DNA from: Prevotellaceae bacterium
Lineage (GTDB): Bacteria; Bacteroidota; Bacteroidia; Bacteroidales; Bacteroidaceae
Length of the DNA: 44,561 bases
Assembly (NCBI GenBank): GCA_015256945.1
Contig: JABZLB010000025.1
Location: 1-44,561, forward strand
Direction: 5' to 3'
The notes under the pieces are model-generated. The model saw nothing but the letters and a program-made list of their open reading frames with translations, was not told where the DNA came from and searched no databases. The position numbers and the translations under genes are program-made. Of this stretch, positions 24,043 through 34,500 are shown piece by piece. Every line of letters starts with the position of its first letter. Positions within the stretch are counted from its first letter, which is position 1.

Positions 24043-27000
24043 ATGTACACAAAGAGAAATGTTTTGTTAGCCACGGCAATGCTGTTGTCGTGCTCACTCG
24101 GAGGCAGGGCATTCGCATCGCTCCCCCATCAGCAGGGAGGCAATGTTTCGCAACAGGCTTCCAGGCGCGTAAGCGGTGTTATTCACGATTCGCAGGGCGA
24201 ACCCATCATCGGTGCTACGGTAAAGGTGAAGGGCAAAGGCGCATCGGGAACTATTACTGACATGGAAGGGCGGTTCACCATTGAGGCAACGCCGGGTGCC
24301 ATGCTCGAAATTACCTATGTTGGCTATGCACCAAAGGAAGTGAAGGCCGATGCCAACATGAACATTACGTTGCAGGAAGACAACAAGGAACTGAACGAAG
24401 TGGTGGTAGTTGGCTACGGAACGCAGAAGAAAGTAAACCTGACAGGTGCCGTTGAACAGGTTACAAGCGACGTGTTTAAGGACCGTCCTGCAGCCAATGC
24501 AACCCAGATGCTCCAGGGGGCTATTCCCAATTTGCAACTCGATATTACAGACGGCAAGCCTACACGAGGCGCTACTTATCAGGTAAGAGGCAAGGCATCG
24601 ATAGGCCAGGGCGGCAGTGCACTGGTACTTATTGACGGTGTTGAGGGCGACCCTTCGATGCTGAATCCGGCCGATATTGAAAGCGTGTCGGTGCTTAAAG
24701 ATGCTGCTTCGGCAGCTATATACGGCGCACGAGGCTCATTTGGCGTTGTTCTTATCACCACAAAACAGCCCGAAAAACAGCATACAAGCATTACCTATTC
24801 AGGCAATATAGCTGTACAGTCGCCGGCAACACTGCCCGATTTTGTCACCGATGGGTACATCTGGGCCGAACATTTCTACAAGTCTTATTATGGTTCGCGC
24901 GGTAGTGCGCCCGCGAGCATTAACAAAACACAATGGTTTACCACCGACTGGCTCGACAAATTCAAGCAACTTCACAACTCGGGACAACCCTATCCCGACA
25001 CCGTTGTGCTGCCTAACGGGAGCTATCAGTACTTTGCAAGTACCGACTGGATGGGCGAATTGTACAAGAAATCGACCATAGCACAAACGCATAATGTGGC
25101 TGTTCAGGGGGGAAACGACAAGACAACGTTCCTGCTTTCAGGCCGTTTCTATCAGTATAACGGACTGTTTAAGTACAACACTGACAAGTTTCGGAACTAC
25201 AATTTGCGCGCAAAGAACTCGCTTCTGCTCTTTCCATGGCTGAGGATTGAGAACAATTTCGAGTACGGTAAGTTCAGTTATCATAACCCTGAAAACGTTG
25301 GAGAGGGCGGCGGTATATGGCGAAACATCGAAGATGAGGGCCATCCCACGGCACCTTTATACAATCCTAACGGGTCGTTGACATACGTGGCGGCATACAG
25401 TTTGGGCGATATGGTGTATGGAAAAAACGGCCGCGACCTCGACAACAGGCAAATACGCAATACAACCAGCTTCGTAGCCACCTTCCTGAATAAGGCTTTA
25501 CACGTGAGGGGTGACTTTACATTCCGGAGTCGTGACGACGAAACCGACCGCCGACGTGTACCTGTTCCCTATGAAATTTACGAAGGAAAAACCATGTGGT
25601 TAGGCACGCAATTCAACGACTATACGGTGAAAACCGACCGCAACAACTACATGGGCACCAATCTTTATGGCGATTATGAGCACGTCTGGGGGAAACACTA
25701 CTTCAAGGGTATGGCCGGTTGGAATTACGAAGAACAAACGTATAAGTCGATAACCACACAACGAAACGGCCTGCTCTACCCCGATGCGAAGAACATAAAC
25801 ATGGCTTTGGGCGACGGCATTATTACGTCGGGCGGGTATTATAAGTGGAAGCTTTGCGGTGGATTTTTCCGCTTAAACTACGGCTTTTCCGACCGTTATC
25901 TGTTGGAATTTAACGGTCGTTATGACGGCTCTTCGAAGTTTCCGTCACACCAGCAGTGGGGTTTCTTCCCGTCGTTATCGGCCGGTTGGCGCGTGACCGA
26001 AGAGCCATGGTGGACGGTTGACAAGAGTTTGATGTCGAATTTAAAGCTTCGTGCATCGTACGGTTCGCTTGGAAACGGTAACGTCGACCCTTATGCCTAT
26101 CTCGAAATATTCAAACTTCAGGCTCAGGACAGGGTGATAAACGGAGCCGTCAACACCTATACCAGTGCACCTGCAGTGCGTCCGGCCGGACTGACATGGG
26201 AACGGGCTACGACTACTGACATCGGTCTCGACTTCAACATGTTCAATGACCGCCTGATGTTTTCGGCCGATTACTACTGGCGTAAAACCAAGGACATGTA
26301 CACCGTAGGCAAGACTCTGCCGCAGGTTTTTGGCGCAGACTCGCCAAAAGGCAATTATGCCGACATGACAACACGAGGCTGGGAGCTGTCGATAACGTGG
26401 TCCGACAGATTTAATTTGGGTAGCAAACCATTCAATTACCGCTTGCATGGCACGCTGGCCGACAGCTATTCGGTTATCGACAAGTACAATAACGCCGAGA
26501 AAAACCTTAGCGATTACTACGTCGGTGAACGCTTAGGCGAAATATGGGGCTATGTAACCGAGGGACTTTTCAAGGACCAGGCCGACATCAACAGCTCGCC
26601 TTCGCAGCTACAATTGCGCTCGGGGCAGAATAATATATGGCAGCCGGGCGACATCAAATTCAAAGATTTGAACGGCGACAAGAAAATAACCTACGGCAAT
26701 AACCGCGCCGGAGACAGCGGCGACAGGAAAGTAATTGGCAACGCTTTGCCACGTTACACGTTCAGTTTAAACCTCAGTGCCGACTGGAACAACCTGTATT
26801 GCTCGGCCTTTTTCCAGGGCGTGGGCAAACAAAACTGGTATCCAAGCAGCGAGAGTATTTTCTGGGGACAGTACAACCGCCCTTATAACCAGTACCCGAA
26901 ATGGCACGTAGGCAACGAGTGGACGGAGAATAACCCCGATGCTTACCTCCCAAGGAACGTGGGTTATTCGGCTTTAAGCCGAAACGCTGAGCTGCAAGTG

Positions 27001-27288
27001 GCACAAACCCGTTACCTGCAGAACGTGGCTTACATACGTTTAAAGAACCTCCAGATAGGCTACAACCTGCCCAAAAACATCGTTGGCAAGGCGCATATGC
27101 AGCGTGCAAGCGTGTATATTTCGGCCGAAAACATATGGTGTTACTCGCCGCTTTACAAGCGTACACACGATATTGACGTGACCAATATTTCGGGTTCTGA
27201 CCCCGATCTCACCACTATTAATTACGGTGACGGACTGAATTATCCGCAGATGAAGAGCATAAGCCTCGGACTTTCTGTTACATTTTGA
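24043..27288 (+). CDS. SusC/RagA-family TonB-linked outer-membrane transporter (SusC2)
   Basis: A 1081-residue SusC-type receptor: a signal peptide (about 1-26), a carboxypeptidase-regulatory-like domain (about 42-117, RRVSGVIHDSQGEPIIGATV), the motif NEVVVVGYGTQKKVNLTGAV, a plug domain with LVLIDGVEGDPSMLNP and VLKDAASAAIYGARGSFGVVLITTK, then the barrel ending LGLSVTF. No STN domain. It pairs with the SusD at 27329 (40-base gap). The cassette stands between two near-identical 85-bp direct repeats. The substrate is unknown, since no enzyme lies within the cassette. Confidence 0.95.
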   Translation: MYTKRNVLLATAMLLSCSLGGRAFASLPHQQGGNVSQQASRRVSGVIHDSQGEPIIGATVKVKGKGASGTITDMEGRFTIEATPGAMLEITYVGYAPKEVKADANMNITLQEDNKELNEVVVVGYGTQKKVNLTGAVEQVTSDVFKDRPAANATQMLQGAIPNLQLDITDGKPTRGATYQVRGKASIGQGGSALVLIDGVEGDPSMLNPADIESVSVLKDAASAAIYGARGSFGVVLITTKQPEKQHTSITYSGNIAVQSPATLPDFVTDGYIWAEHFYKSYYGSRGSAPASINKTQWFTTDWLDKFKQLHNSGQPYPDTVVLPNGSYQYFASTDWMGELYKKSTIAQTHNVAVQGGNDKTTFLLSGRFYQYNGLFKYNTDKFRNYNLRAKNSLLLFPWLRIENNFEYGKFSYHNPENVGEGGGIWRNIEDEGHPTAPLYNPNGSLTYVAAYSLGDMVYGKNGRDLDNRQIRNTTSFVATFLNKALHVRGDFTFRSRDDETDRRRVPVPYEIYEGKTMWLGTQFNDYTVKTDRNNYMGTNLYGDYEHVWGKHYFKGMAGWNYEEQTYKSITTQRNGLLYPDAKNINMALGDGIITSGGYYKWKLCGGFFRLNYGFSDRYLLEFNGRYDGSSKFPSHQQWGFFPSLSAGWRVTEEPWWTVDKSLMSNLKLRASYGSLGNGNVDPYAYLEIFKLQAQDRVINGAVNTYTSAPAVRPAGLTWERATTTDIGLDFNMFNDRLMFSADYYWRKTKDMYTVGKTLPQVFGADSPKGNYADMTTRGWELSITWSDRFNLGSKPFNYRLHGTLADSYSVIDKYNNAEKNLSDYYVGERLGEIWGYVTEGLFKDQADINSSPSQLQLRSGQNNIWQPGDIKFKDLNGDKKITYGNNRAGDSGDRKVIGNALPRYTFSLNLSADWNNLYCSAFFQGVGKQNWYPSSESIFWGQYNRPYNQYPKWHVGNEWTENNPDAYLPRNVGYSALSRNAELQVAQTRYLQNVAYIRLKNLQIGYNLPKNIVGKAHMQRASVYISAENIWCYSPLYKRTHDIDVTNISGSDPDLTTINYGDGLNYPQMKSISLGLSVTF

Positions 27289-27328
27289 CAGACTTTTTAA
27301 TTTACACAGTTTATAGATACGATTAATT

Positions 27329-29110
27329 ATGAAACGAAATATCTTTAATTTGGCCATCTGGTGTGCCGCACTGTGCCTGGCTTCGTGCTCTCTCGACGAG
27401 TCGCCACAGGCACAAGCCGACAAGAATGCCATCTTTAACAATGCCAGTGGACTGGAGACTTACACCCTCTCCTTTTACAATTCGCTGCCCCGTCGCGACA
27501 ACGGGTTCAAACAAGATAACATGAGTGACTACGGCCCGGTGTCGACACCCGACCTCTTTTTGCGCGACGGCGCATACACTTCTGAATCATCTTCGGGCTG
27601 GAGTAAGGAAGACTGGGCTCCGCTTCGCAACATCAACTATTTTATAGAAAACTGTACAAGTCCGCAGCTATCGGCCGAAGTGAAAGACAATTACATTGGT
27701 CTGGCACGCTTTTTCCGCGCTTATTTCTATTACAATATGCTTACGCGCTTCGGCGATGTGCCATGGATTGACAAGCCTTTGGCCGAGACCGATTCGATGC
27801 TTTACCAGCCACGCGACAGTCGTACCGTCGTTGTTGACAAGATGATAGCCGACCTCGACTTTGCCTGTACGCACATTACGCGCACCGCCGACGCCAGCAG
27901 CACGATGATTACACGATGGATTCCCTACCTCTTTAAATCGCGCCTGTGCCTCTTTGAGGGCACTTACCGCAAGTATCATACCGAGTTAGGCCTGACCTCT
28001 ACGGCACCGCAGCTGCTCCAGCAGGCCGCTGACGCTGCCGCTTACGTCATGGATCACAGTCCCTATTCGCTCTACACGGCCGACGGTGCCGCCCTTTCGC
28101 AACGTGCCTTATTTATTGCAGAGAAGCCCATTACGCAGGAAACCATGCTCGCTGCCGTTTCCAGCGAGGCACTAAATAAGATGGGTTGTGCCAACTGGTG
28201 GTGGACATCGAGCACCTTTGGCGACCGTTTCAGTCTGACGCGCACCTTTATCAATACCTTCTTAAAGCTTGACGGCACGCCCTATACCGACACAGCGGGA
28301 TACGAAACACAGCTTTTCAGCCAGGAGTTTCAGGGCCGCGACCTGCGCCTTTCGCAGCTTATCCGCACACCAGGATACAAGCGTGACGGCAAGCCTGCGG
28401 CGCCAAACTTCGCAGGATACACCTATACGGGCTATCAGCCCATTAAGTATTGTGTTGACCGCACGTCGGCCGACAACGGCCACAACAGCATGCAGAACAT
28501 ACCTATATTCCGCTATGCCGAAGTGTTGCTGAACTATGCCGAGGCAAAAGCCGAGCTGGGGACGCTTACTTCAGCCGACTGGAGCCGCACCATTGGGGCG
28601 TTACGTGCGCGCGCCGGCATCACGGGCGGCCTTACATCGCTGCCTGTAACGGTCGACAATTACCTGCAACACACCTACTTCCCCGACGTAACCTCGCCCG
28701 TAATACTTGAGGTTCGCCGCGAGCGCAGCTGCGAACTGGCCCTCGAAGGCTTCCGTTTCAACGATATAAAACGATGGAAAGAAGGCTGGCTGATGGCCAA
28801 AAGGTGGGATGGAATGTATGTTCCTGCCCTCAACACACCGATGGATTTGGATGGCGACGGCACCGCCGACGTGCTGTTCTACCACGGTACAAAGCCTACT
28901 ATTCCGTCAGGATGTGCAGCCATTGAGGTTGGTGCGGGCAAAGGTTCGGCCCTTACCGATGGCGACCATGGCACGCTGACGTGGCAGGACGACCAGCCAC
29001 AGCTCCGCCGTGTATGGTATGCTGACGGCCGACAATACCTGTATCCCATACCCGCTTCGGCCATTTTGCTCAACCCTGAACTAAAGCAAAATCCGGGCTG
29101 GCAACAGTAG
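27329..29110 (+). CDS. SusD/RagB-family nutrient-binding outer-membrane lipoprotein (SusD2)
   Basis: A 593-residue SusD-family lipoprotein with lipobox LASC (C20) and a mature start SLDES. The N-terminal helical part includes FFRAYFYYNMLTRFGDVPWIDKPL, the signature of classical SusD, and the C-terminal part has VLNYAEAKAELG and FNDIKRWKEGW. It binds the glycan or peptide and closes the SusC2 barrel on the cell surface. Co-transcribed with SusC2 and followed by a terminator at 29216. Confidence 0.94.
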   Translation: MKRNIFNLAIWCAALCLASCSLDESPQAQADKNAIFNNASGLETYTLSFYNSLPRRDNGFKQDNMSDYGPVSTPDLFLRDGAYTSESSSGWSKEDWAPLRNINYFIENCTSPQLSAEVKDNYIGLARFFRAYFYYNMLTRFGDVPWIDKPLAETDSMLYQPRDSRTVVVDKMIADLDFACTHITRTADASSTMITRWIPYLFKSRLCLFEGTYRKYHTELGLTSTAPQLLQQAADAAAYVMDHSPYSLYTADGAALSQRALFIAEKPITQETMLAAVSSEALNKMGCANWWWTSSTFGDRFSLTRTFINTFLKLDGTPYTDTAGYETQLFSQEFQGRDLRLSQLIRTPGYKRDGKPAAPNFAGYTYTGYQPIKYCVDRTSADNGHNSMQNIPIFRYAEVLLNYAEAKAELGTLTSADWSRTIGALRARAGITGGLTSLPVTVDNYLQHTYFPDVTSPVILEVRRERSCELALEGFRFNDIKRWKEGWLMAKRWDGMYVPALNTPMDLDGDGTADVLFYHGTKPTIPSGCAAIEVGAGKGSALTDGDHGTLTWQDDQPQLRRVWYADGRQYLYPIPASAILLNPELKQNPGWQQ

Positions 29111-29215
29111 TTGCAACCGCATAAAACAAAAGAAACGCTGCCGTGAGGCAACATTCAGGCTTACGGTATACCTTTTTTATACCGTTAGTATATCTCTAAA
29201 TAATGTATAAACCCG

Positions 29216-29257
29216 TGCGGAGGCATCCGGTTGAGGATGTCTCCGCATTTGCTTTTT
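29216..29257 (+). terminator. Intrinsic terminator after SusC2/SusD2
   Basis: TGCGGAGGCATCC (29216-29228) pairs with GGATGTCTCCGCA (29235-29247), one wobble pair, loop GGTTGA, then TTTGCTTTTTAT. A smaller A/T-containing inverted repeat (ACGGTATA/TATACCGT, 29163-29185) precedes it. Apart from copy C of the 85-bp element and a promoter near 29829, the 794-base gap to the sigma gene shows nothing else. Confidence 0.8.
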
Positions 29258-29514
29258 ATCGATTTCCAAGCTTCCTCGTAGCCAGTACCTGAGATGTTAA
29301 GCACAGTTCCACCTTTGCTTTCAATTGGTTTGAAAACGTTTAATGGTAGGCAGGGTGAAGAAACCGTAGCCTGCTGCTTACCGTCAGGCAGCACCATGCC
29401 TGTTTGTTCAGCATGCCGTGAGCAGGCGTTTATGCCCTTTACGCTGCAACTTTACCCCTGAAAGTTGCCACGCTGCCATCCTTATGCCGTCAACCTTACG
29501 CCTAAAAGATTATT

Positions 29515-29599
29515 GTACGGCGGCCGTCAGCAGCATTGCTGACGACCGTCACACCATACGTTCGACGGCCGCCGTACGCGCTGCTGACGGCCGCCGAAC
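29515..29599 (-). repeat. 85-bp GC-rich palindromic element, copy C
   Basis: Identical to copy B except for two bases and in the same orientation, 5.9 kb away, so SusC2/SusD2 is flanked by direct repeats. It lies between the SusD2 terminator and the ECF sigma promoter. Confidence 0.85.
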
Positions 29600-29828
29600 C
29601 ATGAACAAAAGGCTTTAACGGCAGGAGATAACCAAAACAAAAGGGGCAGACACAGGGCGTAATCGCAAAGCTTTTACGGAATGAAGGCCACTGCAAGACT
29701 GCATACGGGCCGCAAAAGCCTAACCAGAGTTTCACGTTACAACGCCATGCCCCTGCCGTTGTAACGCTCAGCAACAGTAGCGATATAAAAATTAGATACA
29801 CATTTTTCTTTCTATTGGCTTTTTTCAT

Positions 29829-29836
29829 TATCTTTG
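29829..29836 (+). promoter_or_regulatory. -7 box (TATCTTTG) for the ECF sigma operon
   Basis: TATCTTTG fits TAnnTTTG and lies 69 bases before the ATG at 29905. Any start codon before about 29843 would not be on the mRNA. The -33 region is T-rich (TTTTTCTTTC) without a clean TTTG. Confidence 0.5.
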
Positions 29837-29904
29837 TATCATCCGATTTTAAGGAAACCTGCAAAAACCAAAAAGAGAGCATTCCACAAGCCCTTGTTAC
29901 GTTA

Positions 29905-30432
29905 ATGTCAGCAAAGAAAATCAGCAACACGCAATTCGACCGTCTTTTTCTGCACTATTACCCCAAGGTAACGGCCTTTATCAACGGTATCATACACGAC
30001 CGTAACGAGGCAGAAAGTCTGGCTCAGGACGTGTTTTTGAAAATTCTTGAGGGTCATATGACGGTTGAAAACATGCGTAATGTTGACAACTATCTGTTCA
30101 TTGCCTCGCGCAACAGTGCACTGGCCTGGCTGCGAAAGCGCGAAAAAATGCGTCCCGTTGAGAGTCTGTGCAACTGTGCCGACGGCAGAACGGCACCCGA
30201 AGACGAGCTGTTGGAGCGCGAGCTTATAACGTTTGTAAACACCATTATAAGTCGCATGCCCGAGCAGCGGCGCCGTATTTTTATGATGAGCAGGGCCGAA
30301 GGTCTCAGCAACGACGAAATAGCCGTACGGCTAAAGCTCTCAAAACGCACCGTTGAGAGCCATATTTACACGGCCGTTGCCGAGCTGAGGCATTTGCTAT
30401 CGGCCTGTTGTGTTTTAATGTTATTTAACTAA
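29905..30432 (+). CDS. ECF sigma factor (FecI-like), PUL regulator
   Basis: A 175-residue extracytoplasmic-function sigma factor. Sigma region 2 is at about 14-80 (FLHYYPKVTAFINGII, then AESLAQDVFLKILEG and NYLFIASRNSALAWLRK) and region 4 at about 105-165 with a helix-turn-helix (LSNDEIAVRLKLSKRTVESHI). Together with the FecR-like gene 70 bases later and an STN-containing SusC it forms the transenvelope signalling cascade known from Bacteroides glycan-utilisation loci: substrate at SusC, then anti-sigma, then sigma. The target promoters are probably its own locus. The start at 29905 is preferred over upstream in-frame codons because a -7 box lies at 29829-29836. Confidence 0.92.
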   Translation: MSAKKISNTQFDRLFLHYYPKVTAFINGIIHDRNEAESLAQDVFLKILEGHMTVENMRNVDNYLFIASRNSALAWLRKREKMRPVESLCNCADGRTAPEDELLERELITFVNTIISRMPEQRRRIFMMSRAEGLSNDEIAVRLKLSKRTVESHIYTAVAELRHLLSACCVLMLFN

Positions 30433-30502
30433 GTAAAATTCCTTTCCCACGTCTCTTTTCCATATAAAAACCTAAAAACATACAGCTTAAACCTGTTATG
30501 AT

Positions 30503-31483
30503 ATGGAAAAGAAATCGGTTTTTCAAATTGTTCGCTGTTATTTCGACCGCCTGTTGCCCGACAGGCAGGAGCGTATGGCACGCCGCTGGCTGGCCTCTTA
30601 TTCCCGTCAGGCGGAGAAAGATGAGGCTTTGCGCCGTATATGGAATACGCTGTCGGCCGATGCCGACGCCACAACCCACGCAGCTCTTCAGCGTGTAAGG
30701 CAAAGGGCTGTGCCATCAGGCAGCAGCAGCAAGCGCCTCATGGGCGGCATATTAAAATATGCAGCCGTTATCATTGTAGCCGTCATGGCAGGCGCAGGCG
30801 CGTGGATAGTAACCGAAAACGGCAGGCATAACGAGGCCGAGATGGCCGTATGCCGCGTGCCCAACGGCAAAAATATGCACCTTGTATTATACGATGGTAC
30901 CTCGGTAACACTTAATGCGGGCGCTGAGCTGCGCTATCCGCGCCACCGTACAGGCCGTACACGTACCGTATATCTTGCGGGAGAGGGCGTGTTCAACGTA
31001 AGGCACAACAGTGCCGAACCCTTTATTGTAAAGGCCGGAAGCGTGAATATTGAAGACGTGGGCACCCGTTTCAACGTTAAAACTTTGAGCCATGGCCGGG
31101 TAATTACTACCGTTACCGAGGGTTGCGTAAGAATAAACACCGCGAAACAGGCCCGCAACATAAACGTTACGGCAGGACAGCAGGCTGTTTATTCGGCCCT
31201 GACGGGCAGCATTTCAGTGGCTCATGCCGACACTCTTCTGGCCACAGCATGGACAAAAGGCTCGCTGGTGTTTAATCATACACGACTGGAAGACATCGTG
31301 ACCGACCTTAAACACAAATACAATATCAACATTGTAGTTTCGCCACGGCTGCCTGTGAACCGCACTTTTACCATGCAACTCGATGGCAACGAAACCATAA
31401 ACGACGTGTTTACGCTGCTTGCTGCAATGGGTAATATGCACTATCGTATCAGGGGAAACACCGTATGGCTGTCGCCAGAATAA
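30503..31483 (+). CDS. FecR-family anti-sigma factor
   Basis: A 326-residue inner-membrane anti-sigma factor. Residues 1-80 are cytoplasmic and bind the ECF sigma, residues 83-103 form a single membrane helix (ILKYAAVIIVAVMAGAGAWI), the FecR domain spans about 113-210 (VPNGKNMHLVLYDGTSVTLN, then VYLAGEGVFNV and PFIVKAGSVNIEDVGTRFNV), and a C-terminal DUF4974 domain spans about 250-324 (FNHTRLEDIVTDLKHKYNINI). It receives the signal from the STN domain of SusC3 in the periplasm. It follows the sigma gene by 70 bases and precedes SusC3 by 61 bases on the same strand. Confidence 0.94.
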   Translation: MEKKSVFQIVRCYFDRLLPDRQERMARRWLASYSRQAEKDEALRRIWNTLSADADATTHAALQRVRQRAVPSGSSSKRLMGGILKYAAVIIVAVMAGAGAWIVTENGRHNEAEMAVCRVPNGKNMHLVLYDGTSVTLNAGAELRYPRHRTGRTRTVYLAGEGVFNVRHNSAEPFIVKAGSVNIEDVGTRFNVKTLSHGRVITTVTEGCVRINTAKQARNINVTAGQQAVYSALTGSISVAHADTLLATAWTKGSLVFNHTRLEDIVTDLKHKYNINIVVSPRLPVNRTFTMQLDGNETINDVFTLLAAMGNMHYRIRGNTVWLSPE

Positions 31484-31544
31484 CACCGTAACGTCGGCAT
31501 AAAAGCATAAAAACATACCTAAACTGAAATTATAAACATCAAAA

Positions 31545-34500
31545 ATGAAAGAAAACCTACTCTATTCAGAAAGCATAGCCCATGCAAGGCCATCGTGGCG
31601 GCGCAGGCTCATGCTCGTGCTGATGGTGGCCCTGCCCCTGTTTCTGCAGGCCCAGACCATTACATTCAGCAAGAACAAGGTAAGCATCGGGACGGCAATT
31701 GAGAACATCCGCCGGCAGACGAACTACTCAATCGACTTCGCCAGCGACCTTATCGACCTCAACCGACAGATTAATGTAAGGAAGGAAGGGACGGATCTAC
31801 GCGAGGTTCTCGACAAAATGACGACTCCCGAACTGGCCTATGCCTTCAACGGCAGGCACATTATCGTGACCCGAAAGAAAGCAAATCAGCAGTCGGCACC
31901 CGCTCATCAGCCACGAAAAAAGCAGGCTGCGGGCCACGTTCTCAAAGGAACGGTGACCGATGAAGCCACCGGTGAACCCCTCATTGGCGCAACAGTGCGC
32001 ATGGGCAGTGACGGAATGGGCGTTACAACAGGGATAGACGGCGACTTCGAACTGCCCAGCATTTCGGCAGGCGACGAGCTGCAGGTGTCGTACATTGGCT
32101 ATAAAACGCGCAAAATACAAGCAGGCGACGTGGCCGTGATGAACATTAAGCTGCAGGCTGCAGACGACCAGATAGGCGAGGTTGTGGTGGTAGGTGCCGG
32201 CACACAGCGCAAAATCTCGGTAACAGGAGCCATTACAACCATCAAGGGAAGCTCGTTATACGCCCCCAGTTCAAGCCTTACGAACAACCTTGCAGGCAAG
32301 ATGGCTGGTATCATTGCCAAGGCATCGAGCGGTGAACCTGGCGCGAAAAGTCAGTTTTATATTCGTGGCATATCAACCTTTGGCGGACGAACCGAACCAC
32401 TTATCCTGCTCGACGGCATCGAAATATCGTCTGATGACCTGAACCGTCTGCCGTCAGAAACCATCGAAAGCTTCACTATCCTCAAAGATGCATCGGCTAC
32501 TGCCATCTACGGTGCGCGCGGAGCCAATGGTGTTATGCTTGTAACCACGAAGACTGGTGACAAGAATACGAAGACCGTTATCAACGTAACGGCTGAGGCT
32601 TCGTATAATAAACCCGTACACCGTATTAAATATGTGGACGGCGCTACCTACATGAAGCTCTACAACGAAGCCTTGCTGACGCGCCATCCTACGGCTACAC
32701 CGAAATACTCGGACGAAGCTATCGAGTATACAAAAAGCGGTATTAATCCGTACGTTTACCCTGATGTAAACTGGTACGACCTGCTTTTCAGAAAGGGAAC
32801 AAGCAACCAGCGCGCAAACCTTAACGTGAGCGGAGGCGGAAGTCGCGTAACCTACTATATGAGTCTGCAGGCCAATCACGACTCAGGACTGATGGATACG
32901 CGCCATAATCCTTATTTCGACAACAACTATAATCACTGGGAATACGTCTTCCAAAACAACATTATGTACGACCTTACCGCCACAACGCGGCTGGGACTGC
33001 GTATGAATGCACAGATTGGTAACGAGAAAGGGCCCGACGCTTCTTCCTCATCGTTGTTATGGGATACATGGCAAAACGATCCCGTTACGTTCCCGGCTAC
33101 CTATCCTGCCGAAGCAAACGACACACATGTACGCTTTGGAAACGCCATCATGTCGGACAGCAGGCTCTACACTAACCCTTATGCGCGAATGCTTACATCG
33201 TATAAAGAAACCAACTTTTCGACGATAAACACTTCGCTTAACCTCGAACAAAACCTCGACTTTATTACGAAAGGGCTGAACTTTACCGCGCTTGTCAACT
33301 GGAAACAGTGGGCTGCAACCTTCTACACACGAGGCATAACACCTTATTATTATACGCTGACGCCAGGCAGCTGGCAGGCTTCTGACCCCTCGGTAATGTC
33401 GTCAGAGCTGCTACGTACTGGCACCGACTACATCTCTCAATCGGATATTAGCCGGTTCTCTGACAACACATTCTATCTCGATGGCCGCATCAACTATCAG
33501 CGTCGGTTTGGTAAACACACCGTTGGCGGGCTGTTAATGTACATGATGCGCGAGTTCAGGAACAACGTTCTACCTCATCGCAACCAGGGCTTATCAGGAC
33601 GTTTTACCTACGATTACGACAACAGGTATCTGGCAGAACTTAATTTTGGCTACAACGGTACGGAACGATTGGCCAAGGGTGAGCGCTTTGAGCTATTCCC
33701 AGCCATGTCATTAGGATGGGTGATAAGCGGAGAAAAGTTCTGGAAGCCCGTCGCCAAATATGTCGATTTCTTCAAAATTCGCGCCAGCTACGGCCTTGTA
33801 GGTAACGACGAAACTGGCGAAGAGGCAGGTGCTCAACACTTCTTATACATCAACCAGGTGAACATAGGGAACAGCTTTGCCTACACTACCGGCCCATATT
33901 TTCAGTCGCCAAACAACGTCACTAAAAGGGGAGCGGGCTTCAATGGCTACGCTGTTGCCAACGCTCATTGGGAAAGAGCACGCGAGTTTGACGTTGGTTT
34001 CGATGCACGAATACTGAATCAAATAGACATCACTTTTGACTATTTCAACAACAAGCGCGACCGTATCTTGATGAAAAGAGCCTCATGGCCTTACATCTTA
34101 GGCTACCATAACGCCACCCCTTGGAGCAATGTGGGCAAGGTAGATAACAAGGGATTCGAAGCGTCGCTGACGTGGAGGCGCAACTGGAACAAAGATTTCA
34201 GCATGGAACTACGCGGCAACGTTACCTACAACCTGAACAAATATACCTACGTTGACGAGCCAGACTATCCCTATGTATGGCAGAGCCAGACAGGGATGCC
34301 GCTGAGTTATATTCGCGGTTACCTCGCCGAGGGCCTGTTTTCATCACAGGAAGAAATCAACAATCATGCTGATCAGAGTGGCCTTGGCAGCACACCGATG
34401 GTGGGAGACATAAAGTATCGCGACGTCAATGGCGACGGAAAGATTACCTCTTTGGACGAAGTGATGATTTCAGACTATGGTTCTATGCCCCGCTTACAAT

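Noticed and set aside
29185..29397. Open frame of 70 codons on the reverse strand with a weak internal repeat
   Set aside because: Its 3' part is the terminator hairpin of SusD2 and it has no promoter box or homology.
29502..29814. Reverse-strand open frame with a signal-peptide-like start (MKKANRKKNVYLIFISLLLL)
   Set aside because: It starts in the sigma promoter region and runs through the 85-bp repeat; the hydrophobic run is probably chance in A/T-rich sequence.
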